Of a stretch of 64,000 nucleotides of DNA, positions 45,745 to 58,290 are shown piece after piece (within the stretch, counting starts at the first letter, position 1; every line of letters begins with the position of its first letter). This DNA is from Isoetes taiwanensis. Lineage: Eukaryota > Streptophyta > Lycopodiopsida > Isoetales > Isoetaceae. The translations under genes were made by a program, and so were the position numbers. The DNA lies in assembly GCA_021234155.1 (NCBI GenBank), contig JAJEKV010000072.1, positions 6,466,563 through 6,530,562 on the forward strand. Direction: 5' to 3'. The notes beneath the pieces are model-generated. The model did no database searches. It was not told where the DNA came from and worked only from the letters and a program-made list of their open reading frames with translations.

Positions 45745-46074
45745 TTAGGTTGACAACTTAGAAGGAGCAAATATCAACAAAAATCGCCTACTGGGCGAAA
45801 GAAATAGTGTACCCTCTTCCTTTGGAGTTGATGCAACATTCTTTTGAGTCAATAGGTCAATATTTTGGTTGTGTTTGTTGCCTTCATCCAATAATATAAG
45901 GTAATACATAGGTATAAAATGCCGAAGATTTTGCAAAAGTTCCGGATGCCGCAGAGCTACAATATCTACATTCATCCACCTAAGGTATAACTTCACTTGT
46001 GAACTTGTCAAGGCATAATAGCTCCTCTGCGTCAAGGCATTTTGATCAAATTTGGATCCCGCAAAGCTGTTCAT
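45745..46074 (-). other. Open reading frame of 109 codons, identity unknown
   Basis: Contains FDQNALTQRSYYALTSSQVK, WMNVDIVALRHPELLQ and LFLSPSRRFLLIF. Composition is coding-like, but no domain is recognised. It sits immediately left of the large tandem array and could be the edge of the same element or an exon. No splice partners were found. Confidence 0.25.
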
Positions 46075-46397
46075 AGCTTTCCCTAGTGATACCGCTCTAG
46101 GTATTCTTTATAAATGAAGTGACAAAATTGCCATAGTTGCCCTGTACTCCACATAACTCGAACAATTTTGTCTCATGAAATTTCAATCTTTAAAACTAGT
46201 CTCTCGCTTTAACTAGTCTTTGCTGCGCCGCTTAACAATTAGCCTGCTCAGAATTTTGCAGAACTATGGTAGTGTATATAGTAGCCATGGCTTCAAACCT
46301 CGTGATTGTACTCCTTGAGTTTTCATGAGCCGCTCAAAATCTGACATTTCTATTTTGTCAATTTACGGCCCTCTCTCTATTTTTCTTTTTCCTTTTT

Positions 46398-49300
46398 TTT
46401 GAAGCAAATCAATGTCTTCTAAAATATAGAAATACGCTTGATGAGGAGATGACTAGAAACCCGCTACTTTTCTAGCCTCTTCTTTTTCCTAATGGCAGCT
46501 TTTTGATTGATGATGGAAGAAGGAAAGGATCTCACAACCATCTAATGGCAAATGATGTAGGAGTTTATGAAATGTTATGCTTTTCATCTAAAGACAACCT
46601 AAATATTATCTAAAGACAACCCAAGAAGGGAATTGAATATTGGAGACGGCCCTCACACATGTTAAGATAACCAAAATATTCTTAATTGCAGCTCTTTCAA
46701 TTTTGAATCTTTTCCATTTGAGAGAAGAGAAAGTTTTATTAACCAAAGATGAAAGCTTTTGGTTGAAACACCGAATAATGTCCCTTAGTTGATGATTTAA
46801 CACATGTACCGTGGGGCAAAGTCCAAGATTATCACTTTTGCACGTGGAGGATGCAAACCAATGTAATAGCGCCCAACAATGGCTTGAAACCTATACATCT
46901 CTTTCTAGAATTGCCAACACGATTTGCTCAAACGCCCTAACATAATCCCCTGAATATTTCTGGGAACACTGAAAATACGTGGAACAACAATTTTGTAATG
47001 ACGACCAAGACTGAAAGCTCAACAACCAAAAGTTCTCACAAGTTAGAAGAGCAGCCCTGTGAAACCCCTTCTTGATTTGATCATTCAAATGCTTGCACAA
47101 AACTTCTAAGTCAGCTTGTCTTGATACTTTGTTGATTCTCAAGTGAAGCCCCTGCTTCCACATATAACAAAATACTTCAACTTAGTATACCAATTGGAAT
47201 ATGCTTTCAAACATTTGTCCAAAATTTCCTCCAAAGGATGATAAATTATATAAAAAACCATTGCAATGCCTTTGAGAAGTTGCTATTTTTTTCTTCGAAA
47301 CCCAATGTTTGAGCTTCTCCTTTTGTGTTCCTATGATCTGATATTTTCAATGGTTGGAAAAATTTGCCCAAGACTCTGCAGAACACTTTTGATATTAAAA
47401 AGGTTGCCTTGCACTTTTAAGTCACTTTTTTAACCAAGTAATAGACTTATTATCAACCATTCTTGTTTAGCCTTCAAAAGTAAGAGATCATGTTTTCTCC
47501 CTTTCCATCTTCATTTCTCAAAGAAAAATCAAAAACGCCTATAGAAACAACTCCACACCACAATTTCGCTATCTTTGTTGTCCCCACCAAAGAATCATCT
47601 TTCTTTGGGAACATCATGTGTGCATCTTTGGCGCTTTCTACTATGTCTCCAGAAACCTTTTCAAGTCAATCTAACCCATAACACACCTCCTTTTACTATA
47701 AAGCCAAAAATCACTTGTCATTTGACAAATTAAATATATCTAGTAGAATACCATACCCAGATACTAGCCCTTCTTGTTTCATCTTCCACCCTGCGACTAC
47801 ATTCTGCTTCAAAAACTCTAGAGATTGAATTTGCAAGGTATTTATAACATTACAAATCTCCCTGGAGATTTGTTGGCTTGCTTTAACTTTCCACTACATT
47901 CCTTGGCTCCTCGACATGCTGTGTGCACTGAACCTCAAAAATCTAATTACTAAAAGTTGCTTCGCTTCAAGTTGCTCTTACATCACTGTACTTATAGATA
48001 ATCCTATAGTTACATTTAACCTCCTCGAGGTCAGTAGAGAAAATTTTACCTTAATTCATCCTTTCACCCCTCGCCTCCATTCTTTTTACCAAGTCAGTAG
48101 GAATTCCCCTCGTAGGGAATCGGAATTTGTAATTCGCCGATCAGATAACCTTTTATCCAAATGTGCCTCATTAGCCGATGGTAAGGCCCGCAAGAAGATC
48201 ATGCAAGCACATTCCTTATCCAAGGTAATTATGTCCAGAATTTCTTCCGCAGACACCTTGCGTACAAAACCAGTAAACTTGTTTCCTTTTCCAAACACCA
48301 AGAATGAAGAGTACAGACTAATGCATACATTTTGCCTTTTAAGAGAAGTAATGACGTTAAATCTCTCACATGTTGGTGCTCAAAAATTTGCCGCGATACT
48401 TAGTCCTCTTTGTCGTTGGCATGTGTGAACCTTTGTAATGTCATGATGCTTTTAATCAAAGGGCTTAAAAACTGTTGCTACATCCTTCCAATCGCCAAAC
48501 TTATACAAACAGCCTTCCATGGATTTCAAAAATTGGTTCTCTCGCTTATAACCATGTATTCTGAATCCCACTCCAAATTGAATCTTCGTGAAAGGAATGG
48601 AGATTTGGGCCAACGCCAAACAAAGTCTATGTCAAATTATGTATTCCTAATCCCGGCAGACCAAATTGAATCCCCGCAGTAGTAAATGGAGATTTGGGGC
48701 CAACGCCAAACAAAAAATTCATGTCATCGTTGTAAACCCCAACAGGGTTACCATAGAGCATTGCCACCATAGCCCATCGCCTTCTGTGATAAATTTTAAT
48801 TACATATAAAATTTATATGGTATTATAAGAAAATTTTGTTATTCTTCTGTGGATGTAACCCAAGTACCAATTTAGCTCTCTTCCCCGCTGTTCCCAAACC
48901 AACATAATAGGGCGGGTCTTGCAGTTTGGTAACCGGATGCTGTAATTCTAACCACAAGAGATCAATGGAATGCCATGCCGGAGCAACCCTAACCGAGACG
49001 ACATCGACCCGATGGAGCATTTACAAAATGTTAAGCTCCATAAACGCTAGCTAGGGCCGGATGTGACACCCCTCGCAAGAAGCATGCCAAAAATCACCTT
49101 GAATCAAAAACCGCTTTGCTTTCGTAAGCAAAGTGGGGAATCAAACAAACTTTAAATTGAAGCTTTAAATCGAACCCACAATGTTCTAAAAATATAGAAC
49201 ACGCGGTTGATGAGGGGATGCGACTCAGAAACCCCCGCTACTTTTCTAGCCTCTTCTTTTCCTAATGCGCTCTTGATTGATGATGGAAGAAGGAAAGGGA

Positions 49301-52300
49301 TCTCATAGCCATCTAATGGCAAATGATGTTTATGAACGCTATGCTTTTCTATCATCTAAAGACAACCCAAGAAGTAATTCAAGAAACCCAAGAAGTGAAT
49401 TGAATCGAGACGGCCCTATGCATGTTTTTTAACATAACCAAAAATACTCTTTAATTGCGCCCTTCAATTTTGCATCTTTTCCATTCGAGAGAAGAGAAAG
49501 TTTTGCTGTAAATCCGTGAAGCGCCAGCTTGGTTTGAAACAAATAGAATGTCCCTTTAGTTGATGATTTAACACATGCAACAAAGTCCAAGATTATCACT
49601 TGCACCGGAGGATGCAGCTCATGAAGTGAACGCATAGTAGTTGAATAATGGTTTAAAACCCATACATCTCTTCTAGAATTGCTAACACTGCATTTGCTCA
49701 ACGCCCTAACAGAATCCCCAACATTTCAAACACGAAAATACGAACAACAGTCAGCTTGTAAATTATTTATTCAAGATCGAAAGCCTGTGAACCAAAAAAG
49801 TTCTCGGTTGTTAGCAGAGTTCGTGAAGCAACCTTTTGATTTGGATCATTCAAATGCTTGCACAAAACTTCTAACGCTTGTCTTGAGCACTTGTTGATTC
49901 TCTCTAAAGCCCCAAGCTTCCCGACATAACAAAATACTCTAACCCTAGTATACCAATTGGAATATGCTTTCAAACATTTGTCCAAAAATTTCCAAAGTTG
50001 ATGATAAATTATATAAATGCATTTTGCAATGCCTTGAGAAGATGTTATTTTCCTCGAAACCCAATGTTTGAGCCCTTTTGTGTTCCATGGTCCGGATATT
50101 TTCAATGGTTGGTAAATTTTGCTGCAGCATCTGACATCTTGACTTATCAACTCTTTTGAGCGTATCCTGATTTTCTCGGGGCTTCATACAATCCTTTGAC
50201 ACATTACACCACCATCTTTGTTGTGCAAAATGGACACCAAATCGTGATATTAAAGCTAGATATCCTCAAAAGAAGCACTTTGATATTAAAAAGGTTGCCT
50301 CGTAACTTTTTGTCGCCACTTTCTTAACCGCAATAATTTATTATCAACCATTCTTGCTTAGCCTTCAAAAAGTGGTGATCATGCTTTTCCAAGTCGTGTG
50401 ACTTCACCTTCAAAGAAAATAAAAACGCCTATAAAACTACTCCACAATAACAATTTTCATTCGGTTGTCTCAAATTTCCAAAGAATCATCTTTCTTGGGG
50501 AACATCATATGTGTGTTTTCCTCTTTCCCAAAACCACCCCCAGAATGTAGAGAAGAGTGAGATCACCTTATGATTTTTGTTTAAGCTTTTAAGAGAAGCA
50601 ATGGGACGCTTAACTTCTTCCATGTTGCAGTGCCCAAAATTTGCTGCATACTTAGTCCTTCTTTTATTCCGCTAGTAAATGTGAACCGGCGAAATGTTCC
50701 AGGATGCTTACCCAAAGGGGGCTTAAAATAAGCTTACATCCTTCCAAATTACCGCCAAATACAACCTTCCATGGATTTCCAAAAATTGGTTCTCGCGCCT
50801 TATAACCATGTATTTCAATCCCTGGACCCAAATTGAATCTCGTGAAAGGAATGGAGATTTGGGGGGCCAACGCCAAAACAAATTCATGCAAATACTCATG
50901 TATTCTTAATCCCGCACTCCAAATTGAATCCTGTGAAAGGAATGAGATTTGGGGCCAAACAAAAATTTCATGTCATTGCTTGTAAACCCCAACAGTGGCT
51001 ATTGATAGAGCAGTTTGCCACTTTTAGAGTCCATCATCTTCGCATAAAATTTTTAATTACATACAAATTCCATATGGTACATAGGCCCATTGAAGATTTT
51101 TTCTCGCGGGACAACCAGCGCAATTTCATTTTTCTCGCTGTTCAACCATTGGAATAGGGCGGGTCTTGGTTTGCAGTAATCGGGTGGACAAAGTAATTTG
51201 AACCAATAGTATTCAATGGAAATCGCTGGAGCAACGAATCTGAGACGGATCATTTGTTATTTATAAAATGTTGTCTATAAACAAGTAGCTAGGTCGGATG
51301 TATTGCATCCCCTTAAAGAAGCATGCCAAAAATCATCTTTTGAATCAAAACCGCTGCTTCGTGCTAGTGGGGAATCAAACAACCTTTAGCACCCGAAGTT
51401 TGGGAATCGAACTCACAATGTCTTCTAAAAATATAGAACGCAGTGATTATGTACATGCCACTCAGAAACCCTCGCCAATTTTCTAGCCTCTTCTTTTCTC
51501 CACTTGGCAGCTCTTTTGGATTGATGATGGAAGAAGGAAAGGATTCATCAACCATCTAATGGCAAAATGATGTAGGAGTTTCTTATGAACGCTTCATCTA
51601 AAGACATCTAAATAAGACAAAAAGATAAATCGGGTTATGTTTAGAATTTGAATATCGAGACGCCTTATGCATGTTAAGATAACCAAAATACTTAATTGCA
51701 GTCTTTCTAATTTTGAATCTTTTTTCCATTCGGAGAGAAGAGAAAGTTTTGCTAACCAAAGATGAAGAAGTTTGGTTGAAACAGCGAATGTCCCTTTAGT
51801 TGATGATTTAACACATGCAAATTGCGGGCAAAGTCCAAGATTATCACTTTTGCACGCGGAGGATGCAACATGAAGTGAATCCATTAGTGCCTCTGAATAA
51901 TGGTCGAAAACCCATACATTCTTTTTCTTAGAATTGCCAAATCACGCATTTGCTCAACGCCCCAATGTAATCCCCCGAACATTTCAAAACACCGGAAAAT
52001 ACGCGGAACAACGGGGCTTGTACGCCGATCTATTCACATCTGGAGCTCTACGAATCCAAAAAGTTCGCCAAGCAGCTAGCGTGAGCTCGTAAGCAACTTC
52101 TTTTGATTTGGATCATTCAAAATGTCGCAAAACCCTTCTAAATACTTGTCTTGAGCACTTGTTGATTCTCTTTTCAAAGCCCTAAGCTTCCCTCGGGACA
52201 TAACAAAAATACTTCAATCCTAGTATACCAATTGGAATATGCTTTCAAAACATTTGTCCAAAATTTCCAGTGATGATAAATTATATAAAACGCATTGCAA

Positions 52301-55300
52301 TGCCTTGAGAAGTTGCTATTTTTCTTCCTCGAAACCCACGTGTTTGAGCCCTTTGTGTTCCATGATCCGATCATATTTTCACGGTTGGAAAATTTTGCTG
52401 CAAAGACGGTAGCACTCGATACAAAAAGGTTGCCTTGCACTTTTGCCGCCACTTTTAACCCAATAGACTTATTATCAACCATTCTTGTTTAGCCTTCAAA
52501 AGTAAGATCATGTTTTCTCCAAGCCGTGACTTCATTTCTTCAAAGAAAATCAAAAACGCCTATAGAACCACCCCACACGGCAATTTCGCTATCTTTGTTG
52601 TCTCACCAAAGAACCGATCTTTCTTGGGGAACATCATGTGTGCATTCTACGCCTTCTACTATGTCTCCCCTGTAACCTTTTTCAAGTCAATATAACCCAT
52701 GCAACACTAATTCTCCTTTACTATAAAGCCAAAAATCTCTTGTCATTTGACAAAATTAAATATATCTAGTAGAATACCATACCTAGATACATTTTACTTT
52801 TTCTTGCTTCATCTTCAACCAAGACTACATTCCCTGCTTCAAAAACTCTAGAGATTGAATTTGCAAGGCATTTACAACATTACAAATCTTCCTGAGATTT
52901 GTTGGCCTTGCTCAACCTTTCCACTACATTCCTTGGCCCCGTGACAGGTGGCACTGAACTCAAAATCTAATTACAAAAGTTGCTTCGTTTCAAATACCTA
53001 CATCACCGCACTTTATAGATAACCGTATAGTTATATTTAACCTCCTCAGAATAGTAGAGAAAATTTACCCATCTATCCTTCCCACCTGCCCTCCATTCTC
53101 TTTACCAAGCCGCAGGAATTCCCCAGTCCGAATTTCAGAATTCATCGACTGTGATAACCTTATCCACAGTTCCGCTGATGGTAAGGTCTCAAGTAAGATC
53201 ATGCAAGCACATTCCTTATCCGTTGCACTGGCGTCCGTGAATCCTTCCGCATCACCTTGGTGCATTTAAAACCGTGTAAACTTGTTTCCTTTTCCAAACA
53301 CCCGCGAATGAAGAGTGTATTCACCTCCATGATTTGCTGCTTTAAGAGAAGTTACCGACAAGTAACTCTTACATGTTGGTGCCCAAAATTTGTCGCATAC
53401 TTAGTCCTCTTTTGTCTGCTGGCTGTGTGAACCACCGTTTGTAATGTTCTGCGGATGCTTTTAATCAAAAGGGCTTAAAAACTGCTACATCCTTCCAATT
53501 CGGGCCAGCCTCGCGCTTCATACCTTCCATGGATTTTAAAAATTGGTTCTTATAACCATGTATTCTTAATCCCGCAGGACCCAAATTGAATCTCAGGAAA
53601 GTGCTGAATGGCGATTTAAAGCTCACCCGTAAAACAAGTAAAATTCATGTCACTTTCCATGTATTTCCTAATCCCGCAGCACTCCAAATTGAATCCCGTG
53701 AAAGGAATGGAGATTTGGGGCCAACGCCAAACAAAATTCCTCATGTCACCTGTAAACCCAATGTATTATTGATAGAGCATTGCCACCGTGAGTCCACCAT
53801 CTTCGATAAATTTTAATTACATAAATCACGCATATGGTACATAGGCCCATGAAGACTTTCCTTGTGGATGTAACCAGAAGTACCAATTTCTATTTTCCTG
53901 GGTCAGTTCAACCGCTTGAATAGAAGTAACCCTGCTTGTACCGGTGACAAAGTAATTTGAACCAATAGTATCTAATGGAACGCTGCTTGGAGTTAACCAA
54001 TCCAGACGCATTCCACCCATGGAGCATACAAAATAAGCAAGCCTCCACAAATTAGCTAGGGTCAGATGTGACATCCCCTGCAAGAAGCATGCCAAAATCA
54101 CCTTGAATCAAAACCGCTGCTTTCGTGCTAGTGTGGGGAACTCCTCAAATGTAAACTTTTAAAATGAAGTTTTCAATCGAACCTTTACAAATGCCTTCAA
54201 AATATAGAACATGTTGATGAGGGATGCGACTCAGGAAACCCCGGGTACTTCTTCAGCCTCCTTTCTTTTTCCTACTCTTGCGCCTTTTGATTGATGATGG
54301 AAGAAGGAAAGGATCTCATAAACTACCCAATGGCAAATGCGATGGAAAGCTTATGAACGCGCTTTCTTCATCTAAATACAACCCGCGAAGTGAAAAGACA
54401 AAACGGTTAGCGGAATGAAATAATTTAGATTTCAGCGCATGTTAAGTATAAACCAAAATACTTTAATTGTACTTTCAATTTTGAATTCTTTTCCATCTTC
54501 GAGAGAAGAGAAAGTTTTGCTAACCAGCATGTAGTAGCCTTTGCTTGAAATGCAGTTAGAAGCCCTGAAGGATGATTTAACACATGCATTACCGTGGCAA
54601 AGTCCAAGATTATCACTTCGCATCGGAGGATGCAGCCTTGTGCGAAGTGAACGGTGCAAATAAATGGCTGCAAACCCGAAGGCGATCTCTTCTAGAATTC
54701 TGTTAAACATTGTATTTTGCTCAACGTTCCACTTAATCCCCTGAACATTTCAACACGGGAAAATGCCGGAACAACAGTTTGTAATGACGCATTCAAGACC
54801 GAAAGCCTTTAACAACCAAAAGTTCCCAAGAGTTAGTATGTAGCCTCAGTAGTTTAAATTCCTTTTGATTTGATCATATTCAAATGCTTGCAATAAAACT
54901 TCTAACAAATTGTCTGAGCACTTGTTGATTCTCTCCGCAAGTCCCTGCTTCCCCGACATAACAAAAATACTTCAACCTAGTATACCAATCTGGAATATAA
55001 GTTTATTTGTCCGCACCCTCCAGATGATAATTATATAAAATGCATTTTGCGGCGCCTGAGAAGATGTTATTTTTTTTTCCGAACCCAATGTTTGAGCCCT
55101 TTCACCTATGGTCCGGACATTTTCAGGTTGGAAAATTCCTGCCTAAAGATGCGATAATCTCGACGAATAACCTTTTGAGCAGATCCACGGGCCGAATACA
55201 ACTTACGACATGCCACCATCATCTTGTTAGCAGTAAAATGGACACCAAATGATAAAGCCAAAAGGCATATCCCCAGTAGCTTAATTCTTTGATATTAAAA

Positions 55301-57990
55301 GCGCTACCCGTAATTTTTGGTTTTCTCAATTTTAACCCGAATAGACTTATTATCAAAATCATCTCAAGTTTAGTTTCAAAAGTGTAAGATCATGTTTTTC
55401 TCCTAAGCAAGACTTCATTCTTTCAAAGAAACGTTTAGTAGAACTACCTACGGCCAAATACCTCGCTTTATCTTTTGTTGTCTCACAAGAACTATTCCTT
55501 TCTTAAAGTCATCGCGGTGTTTCCTTTTCCAACACCGCGAATGAAGAGTGTAGACTCACTATGATTTTGCCGTTTTTAAGAGAAGTACTTTGACGTTAAT
55601 CCTTCCAGCGTTGGTGCCTGCACCTGCTCATACTTAGTCCTCTTTGTCCGCCGCGTAAACCGTTTGTACGTTCCGTGGATGCTTTTTAATCAGCTGGGCG
55701 AAAAACTAAGCTACACCATCCTTCCAAATTCCTACCAGCTTCTCGCCATACAACTTTCCATGGATTCAAAATTGTTCTCGCCGCTTATGTTCCATGTGAC
55801 TCAACCCATACCCGTTCGAATCTCTTCGTGAAAGGAATGGAGATTTGGGGCCAACGCCAAACAAAAAAATTCATGTCACTCATGTATTTCCTTAATCCGG
55901 TAATTCAAATTGAATCCTGTGAAAGGGCCGGAGATTTCCCGGGGCCAACGCCGTAAAACAAAATTTCTATGTCATCAAGTGCAGAAACCCCAATGCGCTT
56001 ACTGATGTAGGTGTTGCACGCCACTCGAGTCCATCATTCCGGGGATAAAATTTTAATTACATGCTGTACCCATATGGCGAATAGGCCCATTTGAAGGATT
56101 CTTTTTCCTGTGTATGTAATCAAGGCGCTCACTTAGCCTTCTCGTAGTTGCCCAACCATTATTGGAATAGCGTCCAGTTTAAAATACTGCGGACAAAGCA
56201 GCCTGAACCATGAGATTTAATGGAAATGCTTTGGAGCAATCAAACTGGAGATCGCATCGACACCCTCGGGATGGAGTATTTTAAGGAAACAAGCCCATAA
56301 ACGTTATTAGGGCCGGATGTACATCCCCAGCGCCATGCCAAAATTCCATCTTGAATCAAAACCGCTTGCCAAAGCAGTGGGGAACCCAAACAATCCTAAA
56401 ATTTGAAGCTTCACCTGAAATCCTTAGCCAACAAGTCTTCTAAAATATGGTACACGCGGATGAGGGGTTGATTGTGAAACCCTCGCTACTTTCAGCCTCT
56501 TCTTTTCCCAAATTTGCAGCTCTTTTTGATTGATGATGGAAGAAGTTTAAGTATCTCATAAACTTTTGGCCCACGCAAAAGATACAGGAGTTTATGAACG
56601 CGGGCGCCTACATCCTAAAGACAACCCTCAAGAAGAAGACAAACCTAAGAAGTGAATTGAAATACCGGAGACGCCCCTAAGACAAACCGTAAATATTTTA
56701 ATTGCAAATTCTTCAATTCCTTAACTTCCATAGCCCTGAGAGAAGAGAAAGCCTTTTGCTAACCAAAGATGAAGAAGTTTTATTGAAACAAATATAATGT
56801 CCTTTAGTTTGATTACTTCAAATTACGTACCAAAAAGTCCAGCGATTTATCACTGCACGCGGAGGATGCCGCAACCATAAAGAATCTGCATTAAAGCTCT
56901 GTGAACAATTCGGCTTTGAAACCCATGCATCTCTTCTAGAATTGCCAACACAGATTTGCCTAACGCCCCAACAGTAACCCTCGCCAGAATATTTCAAACA
57001 CGGAAAATACGTGCGGAACAATGTACTGTAATGACGACCAAGACTGAAATGCAATAACCAAAAAGTTCTCGCCAAGCAGCAAAGCGAGCTCGTACAACTC
57101 TTTGATTTGGATCATTCAAATGTTGCACGCGTAAAACTTCCCAATAACAGCTTTAATCTTGAGACCGTTGATTCTTCATAAGTCCCTAAGCTTCCCGTAG
57201 CCAACAAAACATCAAATCCTAGTATACCAATTGAATAAGCAAGCTTTCAAACATTTGTCCAAAACTCTCCCACCCATATGATAAATTATATAAATGCATT
57301 TTGCAATGCCTTGAGAAGTAGATGCTATTCTTCTTTGGAACCAATGCGTTTGGAGCCCTCTTTGTGTTCCATGGTCCTGACATTTTCAGTCTGGTTGAAA
57401 ACGCCATACCCGCATTAATTTGACTTATTAACCTTTGAGCGTGATCTGATTTTCCTCTACCGATAAATCTGACACATTACGCTACCTCATCTTGTTGTGC
57501 AAAATGGATGCGCCCAAATGTATAGCTAAAGTTGTGATATCCTCGAAAAGAAAGCACTTTGATATTAAAGCGCCGGCCCCGCGGCACTTCGCCGCTCACT
57601 TTTTAACCCGCATTAGACTTCATACGCACCATTCTTGTTTCTAGCCCTTCTGGGGTAAAGTAAGATCTGCGTTTTCTCCAAGTCGCGACTTCATTCCTTT
57701 CTCGCGAAATCAAAAACGCTCATAGAACCACTCCACACGCATAACTTCTCGCTATCTTTGTTGTCTCACCAAAGAACCTACCTTCTTGGGGAACATCATG
57801 TGTGCATTCTTTAAGTGCCTTTCTACTATGCCTCAGAAACCCTTTTCTTAAGTCAATCTAACCTATAAATGTTTAATTCCTATTATAAAGCCAAAAACAC
57901 TTGGTTGGCTTGACAAATTAAATATATCTAGTAGAATACCATACCCTGATACCTTTCTTGCTTCATCTTCAATTCCACTACATTCTCAAG
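46398..57990. repeat. Higher-order tandem array, units of about 2.77 and 2.24 kb (A-B-A-B-A')
   Basis: The landmark TTGATTGATGATGGAAGAAG (its last copy close to the end of a unit boundary) recurs at about 46504, 49273, 51519, 54287 and 56526. Spacings alternate 2769, 2246, 2768 and 2239 bp. A second landmark, GGAATGGAGATTTGGGGCCA, and a third near CAAATGCTTGCACAAAACTT give the same alternation. Short units lack about 520 bp present between AACATCATGTGTGC and CACCAAGAATGAAGAGT in long units (47610-48310). The composite period is therefore about 5.01 kb. The array enters at about 46398 and stops in mid-unit at about 57990. Minus-strand frames in each unit are related (NKCSRQALEVLCKHLNDPNQ, YSNWYTR) but interrupted, so the unit may derive from a decayed gene or retroelement. 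Small insertions and deletions accumulate towards the right. Confidence 0.85.
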
Positions 57991-58290
57991 CCAAAAATGT
58001 TTGGGGTCCGGTTCGAACTCGAAGATGTACTGCAGGAGAATCCGCGGATCTACCGTGATGGTACCGGGGATTATGTCACGCCGGATCAAAAGAAGAGAAG
58101 AAAAAGGAAGAAGAAACGTCAGAACAGCCGAGAGAAAGATGATGAGCTTCCTTGGATACATCAACATGAAGTACCAAGGAGCCCCTCGCATTAGAGAGAG
58201 AGAGAAAACCCAGCAGGATAAGACTCAAAACTCATCTAAAAAACTTATAAAGGCAACCTTACTCATATATATAGGCATGTAATGCCTGGG
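57990..58290 (-). promoter_or_regulatory. Possible LTR-like promoter on the minus strand
   Basis: On the minus strand GGCCCAGGCATTACATGCCTATATATATGAGTAAGG holds a TATA box (CTATATATA, about 58262-58270). It is followed by a CT-rich tract (TTTTCTCTCTCTCTCTAATG, about 58193-58212), a layout seen in plant LTRs (U3/R). No matching LTR, primer-binding site or target duplication was found. Confidence 0.3.

Noticed and set aside
48086-48428. Overlapping frames of 71 and 170 codons in the first long array unit
   Set aside because: Neither is preserved in the other units of the array, so they are not maintained coding sequences.
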